A DNA stretch of 39,387 nt, taken from contig JAIOSV010000089.1 of the NCBI GenBank assembly GCA_021107435.1, forward strand, positions 1-39,387, given 5' to 3'. Below are positions 1 through 6,836 of the stretch, one piece after another. The notes below the pieces were generated by a model. It did no database searches. It saw only the letters and a list, made by a program, of their open reading frames with translations, and was not told where the DNA came from. Every line of letters starts with the position of its first letter. Position 1 is the first letter of the stretch. Origin of the DNA: Candidatus Sabulitectum sp. (lineage in GTDB: Bacteria > Fermentibacterota > Fermentibacteria > Fermentibacterales > JCC-6). Made by a program: the position numbers and the translations under genes.

Positions 1-224
1 ACGGAAGCGATGCTCCCGGCACACTGCTTGAACTGTGTTCTGCGGAATTCAGAGATGCTTTCAGGAATGCTCCCGTGATAATAGCCAAAGGTCAGGGCAA
101 CTACGAATCTCTCAGCAATGCAGGCAGTAAAGTTTTCTGTCTGCTGCAGGTTAAATGCCCGGTTATAGGAGAAGACATCGGGGCCCCGACAGGCAGTATC
201 ATCTGCCGTCGGTGTTATCCGTGA
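1..224 (+). CDS. DUF89 / ARMT1-like protein, C-terminal fragment
   Basis: Only the last 73 codons are inside the window; the reading frame is open from the left edge and stops with TGA at 222-224. The fragment reads GSDAPGT near its start, then IIAKGQGNYESLS, then FCLLQVKCPVI and a cysteine near the end. These are the conserved C-terminal signatures of the DUF89 (ARMT1-like) family of metal-dependent phosphatases, in which the KGQGN(Y/F)E stretch is the most recognisable piece. Family members are proposed to remove damaged phosphometabolites, but substrates of the small bacterial and archaeal members are mostly unknown. Nothing can be said about the N-terminal metal-binding part because it lies outside. 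The next gene is on the opposite strand, and the 116 bases between them hold no hairpin or promoter that I can recognise. Confidence 0.8.
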   Translation, partial: GSDAPGTLLELCSAEFRDAFRNAPVIIAKGQGNYESLSNAGSKVFCLLQVKCPVIGEDIGAPTGSIICRRCYP

Positions 225-340
225 TGAACTGCATAAGAATCAAGAAGGCTTCGTATCATCTTCTGGTACTGAGTTCCGTGTAACTCTGTCTTGAAGAAAT
301 CAACACTGCGCTGGTAAGAGATATTGTGATCTCTACTGTC

Positions 341-1339
341 TCAATCGGTTGAGCCGTCACAGTAGATACTGCAGTAAACGAAGTCACCGGACGGGCTTGA
401 AGCTATTCCCAGAACTTCGTGATCTATATCAATCTCTCCTGCGAGATCCAGACCGGGAAGATCAGCGACTATTATTGAAGAATCACCACCGGTTATGTAC
501 AACTGGTTCAGACCGGGTACATAACAGAGCCTGGGCACACCGCCAGTTACATTCCGTGAATCTGTTACTGCAAGAGTGCTTCTATCCAGAGCAATAACAC
601 CACTTTCCACAAAATTCCCAAACTCCCACCACGACACATACAGGGTGTTCGATCCAGGAACCAGACATATATCACTTAAATGCTCAATACTGGTGGAAAC
701 AATTTCTTCGCCGGTGTCGGGATCGAGACAAATTAAAGAGCCGGATTGATAGATGTACAACTCACTACCCGTCTCCGAGAACGCCATATTCCACGTATGG
801 AAATCAAGCGTATCCACAACACTCCCCAGTTCTGTGTCAATAACGAGAGTACACAACAGTGAATCATTCTGTGGTACATAAACAAGACTGGTTCCAGGTC
901 TGTGTGCAATGGGTGGTCCCGAGATTCCACTCAGCGACATCGTATCAGTTACGATCAGTGATGGAATATCCACCACATAGATCACTCCCGGGAGAAGAGC
1001 ATAAAGCTCAGTTCCCTCATCGTTCAGACACAGATCTTCGCAAAGACCGGATGATCCGAAAGTAAGAGTACCGCTGACTGTCTGCGAAAGGCAGTCTATC
1101 TGAATTACTTGATCATCTCCATAAGCGGAAACAACATAGGCATAGTTACCATCACTGGATATACGAATTCTCGTATTGAAAACATAGCCCAGACCAATTT
1201 CTGCAATTACCGAACCAGTGGACGTACTGATCACCGACACTTGGGAAATGAAGGTTTCAGAAGGCTCGGTAGAACTGTTACATGCAAGTGTAAGTGTAAG
1301 TGCAAGAAGCAGAATCGACAGAATTATTACCCTGAGCAT
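341..1339 (-). CDS. YncE-like beta-propeller lipoprotein
   Basis: This 332-residue protein starts with a short hydrophobic signal peptide ending in the lipobox LTLAC, so it is probably lipidated on Cys20 and anchored in a membrane facing the periplasm. The body is made of repeated blades: a stretch like VSTSTGSVIAEIGLG followed by SDGNYAYVVSAYGDD, and later SETGSELYIYQSG, PGSNTLYVSW and PSGDFVYCSIY. This is the YVTN/YncE type of beta-propeller, usually a ligand- or protein-binding scaffold with no enzyme activity. The ATG at 1337-1339 has an AGGAGG ribosome site six bases upstream. It follows thiL on the same strand after 53 bases, so it could be the last gene of that transcript. Its exact role is unknown. 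A hexamer repeat lies inside the signal-peptide codons. Confidence 0.75.
   Translation of the reverse strand: MLRVIILSILLLALTLTLACNSSTEPSETFISQVSVISTSTGSVIAEIGLGYVFNTRIRISSDGNYAYVVSAYGDDQVIQIDCLSQTVSGTLTFGSSGLCEDLCLNDEGTELYALLPGVIYVVDIPSLIVTDTMSLSGISGPPIAHRPGTSLVYVPQNDSLLCTLVIDTELGSVVDTLDFHTWNMAFSETGSELYIYQSGSLICLDPDTGEEIVSTSIEHLSDICLVPGSNTLYVSWWEFGNFVESGVIALDRSTLAVTDSRNVTGGVPRLCYVPGLNQLYITGGDSSIIVADLPGLDLAGEIDIDHEVLGIASSPSGDFVYCSIYCDGSTD
1286..1306. repeat. Tandem hexamer repeat in lipoprotein signal peptide
   Basis: About 3.5 copies of the hexamer AAGTGT/AAGTGC (plus strand) lie within the signal-peptide codons of the beta-propeller lipoprotein. On the coding strand they produce the alternating Leu-Thr and Leu-Ala run just before the lipobox. 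Gain or loss of a unit would stay in frame and change the length of the hydrophobic core by two residues. Confidence 0.7.
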
Positions 1340-1392
1340 TGTATTCCTCCTGAATAAATTTTGATGTGAACTGCTATACTAATGGAAAGTGT

Positions 1393-2310
1393 TCAGGAAA
1401 AGTGATCATAGCCCTGAGAACGGATCATAATCTGTTCACCTTGATTTGTAAGAATGAACTCCTGCCCTTCACTGGCAGTGCCAACCCGGTAAAATCCATC
1501 ACCCGGCAGTGCGGCATTGGCCGGCAGGGCGAAGAGCAGCTCGAAGTCCTCACCTGCACTGCATGCTCCCATTGGATCTTTCTTCGCAAATGAAACCAGT
1601 GGAACCTGCTCAAGCTCTACTGTAATCTGAACACCACTCTCGCGGACAAGATGCCGGCATTCTGAAAAAAGACCGTCTGAAATATCAATTGCTGCCTTTG
1701 CACCGCGTTTCCGAAGAGATGGAATCACATCAAATCGAGCGGATGGCGAAAGAAACAGTTCTGTATGCTCTTTTTCAATTATGGAGAGTTCTTCACCCCT
1801 GCTCTTCTCCAGCAACTCCGGTGAATGCAGTGATCTGCCAAGAGGGCCTGTTACCCAGATAGAGTCCCCCGGTCTTACAGCACTTCGCAGGAAAGGCTTT
1901 TGTGTACCGCATTCACCTATAGCAGTCAGTGTAATTCCGAATATCTGGCCCTTGATTGTCTCTCCTCCAACAACCGGGCAGTCGCTCCTTGAGGTAAGAC
2001 CCTTATAGAAATCCAGAAGCCAGCTCATCTCCATGTCGGGAGGAAGCATGATTGAGGAGAGAACACTTATCGGTTCTCCTCCCATAGCCGCGATGTCGGA
2101 AAGAGCGGCTTCAAGAAGACGCACCGCCAGTTTTTCCGGTGAAGTCCACCAGCGGTGAAAATGTGTTCCCTCAAAAAACGAATCAGTAGTAACAACCGGA
2201 GTCGCCAGAGAAGCAAGAACTGCCGCGTCATCTCCTACTGAGGCCATGGGAAACTTCTCTCTGATTGCTCTGATGAATCCGTGTTCCCCGATATCCTTCA
2301 AGTACTTCAT
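1393..2310 (-). CDS. thiL: Thiamine-monophosphate kinase ThiL
   Basis: ThiL phosphorylates thiamine monophosphate with ATP to give the cofactor thiamine diphosphate, in the cytoplasm. The 305-residue product has the family's landmarks in order: VGDDAAV (residues 25-31), TDSFFEGTHF (42-51), the SDIAAMGG helix, the PVVGGETIKG loop, AIDISDGL and GEDFELLFALP. The loop is GGET where most ThiL proteins have GGDT, a conservative Asp to Glu change. I chose ATG 2308-2310 because the protein then begins MKYLKDIGEHGFI, as homologues do, and because its A is shared with the TAA stop of mtnP (TAATG), a typical translational coupling. An open frame extends 31 codons further upstream, but it only re-reads mtnP sequence. 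Length is normal for the family (about 300-330). Confidence 0.93.
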   Translation of the reverse strand: MKYLKDIGEHGFIRAIREKFPMASVGDDAAVLASLATPVVTTDSFFEGTHFHRWWTSPEKLAVRLLEAALSDIAAMGGEPISVLSSIMLPPDMEMSWLLDFYKGLTSRSDCPVVGGETIKGQIFGITLTAIGECGTQKPFLRSAVRPGDSIWVTGPLGRSLHSPELLEKSRGEELSIIEKEHTELFLSPSARFDVIPSLRKRGAKAAIDISDGLFSECRHLVRESGVQITVELEQVPLVSFAKKDPMGACSAGEDFELLFALPANAALPGDGFYRVGTASEGQEFILTNQGEQIMIRSQGYDHFS

Positions 2311-3164
2311 TATCGCCTGAGGATAACTTCGAGCTGTGAAAGCCTTACAGCAGGAGACGCGTCCGGAGAAGTCATAACACCGATTGAAGAGCTGCATCCG
2401 CACTGTGCCGGTTCATTCTTTCTGAGCAGAAGAAGAGCTTCGCTGAGGACTTTTCCCGCCATTACCACATTGTCCTTCACTACCTCAATGACCATTTCCA
2501 CAGTCACATCCTCTTCGGACTGATGCCAGCAGTCGTAATCGGTACTCATTGCCAGAGTTCCGTAGCACATTCCTGCTTCTCTGGCAAGTTTGGCCTCGGG
2601 TAGAGTAGTCATCCCGATTATGTCCCAGCCCTGAGCTCTGTAAAACTCGCTTTCAGCTCTTGAGCTGAATGCAGGGCCCTCCATAACAACCATAGTTCCA
2701 CCGTCATGAACCACTGCACCGGCTTTACGGCAGGCCTCAGTCAAAATACTCCTTAGAACAGGACAGTATGGATCTCCGAAGGGGGCATGCCCGACAACTC
2801 CACCCCCGAAGAAGGTTGATTTTCTAAGCCCTTTTGTGCGATCAAAAAGCTGATCAGGAACCACAAAATGTCTGGGTTCAATCCCCTCGCGCAAACTGCC
2901 CACTGCGTTGAAGCTGATAATGGTATCCACTCCCGCGCTTTTAAGTGCGTAGATGTTGGCTGCGTAAGGTACCTCGGAAGGCGAGAGCCGATGCCCCTTC
3001 CCGTGCCTGGGAATAAAAACAACATCAAGACCGTGAAGGTTTCCGAATGTTATCTCCGCTGAAGGATCGCCGAATGGTGTTTCTATTCTTTCGTTGCGGA
3101 GAATCTCAACCCCCGGTATCGAGTATATTCCGCTTCCGCCTATGATTCCTGCAGTGTGGGCCAT
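2310..3164 (-). CDS. mtnP: S-methyl-5'-thioadenosine phosphorylase
   Basis: The enzyme splits methylthioadenosine, a by-product of polyamine synthesis and of some radical SAM chemistry, with phosphate to give adenine and 5-methylthioribose-1-phosphate. The 284-residue protein has the PNP/MTAP family II layout: GIIGGSGIY at the N-terminus, PRHGKGHRLSPSEVPYAANI, SFNAVGSL, the acceptor-site stretch VVMEGPAFSSRAES, and the MTAP-type TTLPEAKLAREAGMCYGTLA followed by STDYDCWH. The Asp-Tyr-Asp near the end favours MTAP or a closely related adenosine-type phosphorylase over guanine-specific PNP. The length matches human MTAP (283). ATG 3162-3164 is preceded by GAAAGGAA; 42 upstream in-frame codons are discounted because homologues begin at the GGSGIY strand. 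It is transcribed with thiL and has a near-consensus promoter just upstream. Confidence 0.93.
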   Translation of the reverse strand: MAHTAGIIGGSGIYSIPGVEILRNERIETPFGDPSAEITFGNLHGLDVVFIPRHGKGHRLSPSEVPYAANIYALKSAGVDTIISFNAVGSLREGIEPRHFVVPDQLFDRTKGLRKSTFFGGGVVGHAPFGDPYCPVLRSILTEACRKAGAVVHDGGTMVVMEGPAFSSRAESEFYRAQGWDIIGMTTLPEAKLAREAGMCYGTLAMSTDYDCWHQSEEDVTVEMVIEVVKDNVVMAGKVLSEALLLLRKNEPAQCGCSSSIGVMTSPDASPAVRLSQLEVILRR

Positions 3165-3195
3165 TATCTTTCCTTTCGGGTTTGTCCAGTAGTCA

Positions 3196-3225
3196 ATTAT
3201 ACGAAGGAGCGCCGGTGCCGGTAAA
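3196..3225 (-). promoter_or_regulatory. Sigma-70-like promoter of mtnP-thiL
   Basis: On the minus strand there is a perfect TATAAT at 3201-3196. An 18-base spacer separates it from TTTACC at 3225-3220, which matches four of six -35 positions. The implied start near 3188 would give a leader of about 24 bases before the mtnP ATG. The -35 element lies within the first codons of rlmN on the other strand. Confidence 0.5.
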
Positions 3226-4294
3226 ACTGCTTGGGATGACTTTCGAGGAACTGAAAAACTGGCTGGTGAATGATCTGAAACAGAAACCATTCAGGGCAAA
3301 GCAGATCTTCACATGGCTTCACTTCCGGAGAGTTTTATCCTTTGATGAAATGACGGATCTTTCATTGAAGTTCCGGAATGTCCTCAAGTCAGCTGCGGCA
3401 ATAACTCTTCCGGAGCAGGTGACCAGGGTTGAATCCGAAGACGGTACCGCCAAATACCTGCTGAAGCTTCCCGGTGGTCCGGCTGAATCAGTGCTGATTC
3501 CTGATCCGCCCCGTTTCACCGCATGTCTTTCCACCCAGTACGGATGCCGCATGGGATGCAGGTTCTGCATGACAGGTCAGGCAGGTTTTCACGGCAACAT
3601 GTCGGCGGACGAGATAGTGGCGCAACTTTACACAATGTCCGGGAACTCTGATCTCCGAATCAGCAATGTTGTTCTCATGGGCATGGGTGAGCCAATGGAC
3701 AACTGGGATCCTGTTCAAAATGCACTGGAGATTATCAGCGATGACCGTGGCATCTGCATTGGCCAGAGGAAAATCACAGTGTCAACAGTAGGACTGCCCG
3801 GAGGAATACGGAAGCTGGTGGACATGGAGAAACAGTATGGTCTTGCAGTATCACTGCACAGCGCAGTTCAGAAAACGAGAGAAATACTCATTCCCGCCGC
3901 GAAAGTCATCAGCCTCTCGCAGTTGAAACACGACATGCTGGAATACACAGGCACCACGGGAAGAAGAGTAACGCTTGAATACTGTCTTATTCAAGGAGTC
4001 AACGACTCCATTGATGAAGCCCGGGCTCTGGCGGACTACTCCAGGGGGCTTCCCTGCAAGATCAACCTGCTGATCTACAACCCTGTTCCCGGTCTTGAAT
4101 GGAAACCTCCGGATGAAGAAACAGTCCATAGCTTCACCGAATACCTCTATCCCAGATGCCAGGCTGTTACCTTTCGCCGTTCAAGAGGCGGGGAAGTAGC
4201 CGGCGCATGCGGACAACTTGGCACATCTGTCCTGAAAAAACAAAACGGGACCCGGCAGAACCGGGCCCCGAAACACAAAACTCTTTTCAGCTAA
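3215..4294 (+). CDS. rlmN: 23S rRNA (adenine2503-C2)-methyltransferase RlmN
   Basis: RlmN is a radical SAM enzyme that methylates C2 of A2503 in 23S rRNA and, in some bacteria, A37 of tRNAs. The product has an N-terminal helical domain (LLGMTFEELKNWL, PFRAKQIFTWLH), the iron-sulfur motif CRMGCRFCMTG (Cys 111, 115 and 118 counted from the GTG start), the SAM-binding VVLMGMGEPMDN, VSLHSA, and the C-terminal GEVAGACGQL with the catalytic methyl-accepting cysteine (Cys332). I prefer GTG 3215-3217, five bases after an AAGGAG site, because LLGxTxEEL is the normal beginning; a TTG at 3182 or ATG at 3236 are alternatives. The last 20 or so residues, after CGQLGTS, are basic and low in complexity. They are encoded by DNA that is also the terminator of the convergent gene. 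The stop overlaps that gene's stop by four bases. Confidence 0.93.
   Translation: MPVKLLGMTFEELKNWLVNDLKQKPFRAKQIFTWLHFRRVLSFDEMTDLSLKFRNVLKSAAAITLPEQVTRVESEDGTAKYLLKLPGGPAESVLIPDPPRFTACLSTQYGCRMGCRFCMTGQAGFHGNMSADEIVAQLYTMSGNSDLRISNVVLMGMGEPMDNWDPVQNALEIISDDRGICIGQRKITVSTVGLPGGIRKLVDMEKQYGLAVSLHSAVQKTREILIPAAKVISLSQLKHDMLEYTGTTGRRVTLEYCLIQGVNDSIDEARALADYSRGLPCKINLLIYNPVPGLEWKPPDEETVHSFTEYLYPRCQAVTFRRSRGGEVAGACGQLGTSVLKKQNGTRQNRAPKHKTLFS
4235..4270 (-). terminator. Rho-independent terminator of the outer-membrane protein gene
   Basis: Read on the minus strand, a 10-bp stem (4270-4261 with 4255-4246, one A-C mismatch) encloses the five-base loop TTCTG and is followed by TTTTGTTTTTT. This is a textbook intrinsic terminator for the gene ending at 4291. 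It lies wholly inside the coding sequence of rlmN on the plus strand. Confidence 0.85.
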
Positions 4295-4875
4295 AAAACC
4301 AGGCTGCCCTGAATCCTTATGCCTGAAAGATCCTTTTCTTCCTCGCCAGCGAGTTCAGCTCCGATGGGAACCCACTCACCGGTAAGGGTGATATCAAAAA
4401 ACATGTCCTCACTCATCTTCACCCGTGCACCCAGTTCAGCACCCAGCATAGCTCCTCCGGTGCTCTTTGAATCAACACCTTCGTAGTCTTCTTCCACGGA
4501 ATCCCATGCGACAATCCCGCCGCCGATGAAGCCTATAAATGGTTCAAGACCACGGGCTCCTGCATATGGTCTGTAGAAGGGATAATTTCTGTAGCTGAGG
4601 TTCAGCATTACAGACGTAATCCCATCGAAATATTCTCTGTCGGAGTTGCAGAATCCTCCGCCGATGGAAAGACGGAACTGATCTCCCTGTGACATAGGAG
4701 TCTCGGCTCCAACAAGAAATGCAGAACCCACTTCCAGTTTGTTGTCGTCGTTAAGCAGTCCCGGCAGCCATGCGCCATACCCCAGGAAAAAGTCCATACT
4801 GTCTCGGGGAGGATCAACCTCCTGGGCGGCAGCAACCGCAACAACAAGCAGCATAAGTACAAGTACTCTTTTCAT
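4291..4875 (-). CDS. Small outer-membrane beta-barrel-like protein
   Basis: This 194-residue protein has a clean signal peptide (MKRVLVLMLLVVAVAAAQ) and is otherwise made of alternating short strands with many Gly and aromatic residues: MDFFLGYGAWLPG, FRLSIGGGF, VMLNLSYRNYPF, LEPFIGFIGGGIVAW, GGAMLGAELGARV, MFFDITLTGEW. It ends in RIQGSLVF, with a terminal phenylalanine as many outer-membrane barrel proteins have. It resembles the small OmpW/OmpX-like barrel class, probably eight strands. No specific family can be assigned. The start ATG 4873-4875 has AAGGAG five bases upstream; that site overlaps the stop of the adenosyltransferase gene, so the two are probably translated together. A strong terminator follows. 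Confidence 0.6.
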   Translation of the reverse strand: MKRVLVLMLLVVAVAAAQEVDPPRDSMDFFLGYGAWLPGLLNDDNKLEVGSAFLVGAETPMSQGDQFRLSIGGGFCNSDREYFDGITSVMLNLSYRNYPFYRPYAGARGLEPFIGFIGGGIVAWDSVEEDYEGVDSKSTGGAMLGAELGARVKMSEDMFFDITLTGEWVPIGAELAGEEEKDLSGIRIQGSLVF

Positions 4876-4885
4876 AGCATCTCCT

Positions 4886-5413
4886 TCAATTTTCAATACC
4901 CGGCCTGGCTGAGAGTTTCTCAGTATCGTAATAATGCTTTATGGACATCATCTCTGTTACAAGATCCGCCATCTCAATAATACCATCCGTCGCATACCTG
5001 CCGGTAAACACCACTTCTATATTAGCCGGTCTTGCCGCGGCAAGTTCCAGAACCTGTTCCTCTCTGAGCAAACCCAGATGCACAGACACACATATCTCGT
5101 CTGCTACAACCAGATCATAATCACCGTTCAGCATTGCGCGGGTAACCGCCGCCAGGCCAGCCTCTGCCAGCTGAATATCTTTTACTGACGGTTTTCCCCC
5201 GGGAAGAATAAAGCCCGTGGTTCCATACTGTTCCATGGTTATCTCGGGAAGTCTTTCCGGCAGGCACAATTCCGAGTAATCCTGCCCCTTCATGAACTGG
5301 CCTATATAAACCCTCATACCCGAACATGCTGCCCTCACTGCCAGCCCAAGTGAAGCTGTGGTCTTCCCCTTACCGTTCCCGGTGTAAACCTGCAATCTGC
5401 CTTGTCTCTCCAC
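4886..5413 (-). CDS. cobO: Cob(I)yrinic acid a,c-diamide adenosyltransferase (CobO/BtuR type)
   Basis: The enzyme transfers the adenosyl group of ATP to the cobalt of a corrinoid, completing coenzyme B12 or salvaging it. The N-terminus has the family's P-loop variant YTGNGKGKTTASLG (residues 10-23), then FMKGQDYSE, a Walker-B-like YDLVVADEIC, and the typical C-terminal VVFTGRYA, ADLVTEM, KHYYD and ARPGIE. The length of 175 residues is usual. I prefer GTG 5411-5413: it sits eight bases after GGAAGGA and gives the normal beginning ERQGRLQVYTG. ATG 5446 would add 11 residues, overlap the upstream gene and have no ribosome site. A corrinoid cofactor would serve the B12-binding radical SAM protein elsewhere in the window, but no B12 biosynthesis genes are next to it. 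Confidence 0.9.
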   Translation of the reverse strand: MERQGRLQVYTGNGKGKTTASLGLAVRAACSGMRVYIGQFMKGQDYSELCLPERLPEITMEQYGTTGFILPGGKPSVKDIQLAEAGLAAVTRAMLNGDYDLVVADEICVSVHLGLLREEQVLELAAARPANIEVVFTGRYATDGIIEMADLVTEMMSIKHYYDTEKLSARPGIEN

Positions 5414-5429
5414 AGTTGCTATCCTTCCA

Positions 5430-6836
5430 TCAGTCAACAACAACATGAGAATCAAACAACTCTCTGTAATCGGCCCACTTCTTTCTGTCCCAATGAAGAT
5501 CGGAAGAAAGACAGCCTGCCGCGGCAACCCCCATTTCTATAGTATGATGAGTGTTGTCATGAACGAACAAGCCCTGTCGCCCAAGTGAAACCGTATGATT
5601 CAATGTGCCCAGATACCCTTCAATGATGTTAAGTCTGTCGGCAAAATCATGATCGTAAACTGGATAAACATTTTTTTTCCTGCGGATAGTAAAGCCTGCG
5701 ATTTCCGGTTTCGGCAAATCTGTTTTTTTCAGATCGCCAATAACCAGCTCAAGAAGCTTGTCATTGCTTAGCTTCCATATTTCATCTTTCCCGCTGCACG
5801 GAATCTCAAAGCACAGGCCTGTTCGATCAGTCGGGGCCTCGGCCAGACTGTAGTTCTTCGGTTCGGACAGTCTTGAAAAACATGTATCTGCTCCAGGGAA
5901 ATAGTGAGCGTCATAGGATGTGTATTGAGAACCTTTCACCTCCAGAAAACAAAAAACCATGGATCTGAATGACAGGCCATCAGCAGCTTCAGTTACAGAG
6001 GGTGGCGCGGCAGGTTCGAGAATTCTTACAAAATCTGTAACGGGAATCGTCGAAAAGAGGAAATCTGTCTCAATCTTTCCCCCGTCTTCTGTCTCAATAA
6101 GACCTTTCTTTTCATTTGCCGGTGGTATTACGGAAATAGCTTTCGTGTTGTAGCGGATACCGGCTCCATGTTTCTTGATTATCGAGGCTGTCACCTGTGC
6201 AATCTGTCCAAACCCGCCTCTGGGATAGTAGAAGATGCCGGTATCCCCGGAAGCCCCTTTCAGTGACGAGAAGGCTTTCCGGACCATCTTTCCAATGCTT
6301 CCCGATGCTATTCTTTTTCTAGCCTGTACAGGAGAAAGCTCTGCCTGGGGAAGCCCCCACAGCTTCCTTGCGTAAGGAAAGTAAAATCTGTTACTGATGG
6401 TTTTCCCAAGACCTGCAAGAAGAGTATCCTCAAATGTAATCCCTTCTTTTTCCCGTTTGAAAAGCGATCCCAGAGAATCAAGAACCACACCGGAGGAGAA
6501 GGAAAATGGAAGGTGAAATAGAAGATCAGCAGGCTTCAGCGGAAAAGAAATGAACCTTCCTTCAAGCCATATTCTGCCGTTGCGGGGTCTTTTCAGAAGA
6601 TCCCCGTCCAGCATATCCTCTATCTTCTTCAGAAGATCAGGATCGGTGGCGGGATGGAGCCTGTGGCTGCCATAATCGAAGATCATGTCCTTGTACTGAA
6701 AACTTCCTGTAATCCCTCCGGGAAAGTCCTCTTCCTCAATAACGGTAATCTCGATATCCCTGTATTTCTCCTGCAGCGAAAGAGCGGTCCACAACCCTGC
6801 CGGACCTGCTCCCAGAATGGTAACTTTGTTTCTCAC
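5430..6836 (-). CDS. FAD-dependent UDP-galactopyranose mutase-like / amine-oxidase-fold protein (paralogue 1)
   Basis: A 468-residue flavoprotein. The N-terminal ADP-binding motif is VTILGAGPAGLWTAL (Gly 9, 11 and 14), followed by VIEEEDFPGG and DYGSHRLHP, the pattern seen in UDP-galactopyranose mutases and protoporphyrinogen-oxidase-like proteins. Further landmarks are PYARKLWGLP, FYYPRGGFGQIAQ and, near the end, SLGRQGLFVHDNTHHTIEMG. Proteins of this type are common in surface-polysaccharide loci, where they are thought to act on nucleotide- or lipid-linked sugars. The real substrate is not known, and a mutase activity is only a possibility. GTG 6834-6836 overlaps the asparagine-synthetase stop as GTGA, a strong sign of coupling. 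A clear paralogue lies at 36923-38293. Confidence 0.8.
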   Translation of the reverse strand: MRNKVTILGAGPAGLWTALSLQEKYRDIEITVIEEEDFPGGITGSFQYKDMIFDYGSHRLHPATDPDLLKKIEDMLDGDLLKRPRNGRIWLEGRFISFPLKPADLLFHLPFSFSSGVVLDSLGSLFKREKEGITFEDTLLAGLGKTISNRFYFPYARKLWGLPQAELSPVQARKRIASGSIGKMVRKAFSSLKGASGDTGIFYYPRGGFGQIAQVTASIIKKHGAGIRYNTKAISVIPPANEKKGLIETEDGGKIETDFLFSTIPVTDFVRILEPAAPPSVTEAADGLSFRSMVFCFLEVKGSQYTSYDAHYFPGADTCFSRLSEPKNYSLAEAPTDRTGLCFEIPCSGKDEIWKLSNDKLLELVIGDLKKTDLPKPEIAGFTIRRKKNVYPVYDHDFADRLNIIEGYLGTLNHTVSLGRQGLFVHDNTHHTIEMGVAAAGCLSSDLHWDRKKWADYRELFDSHVVVD

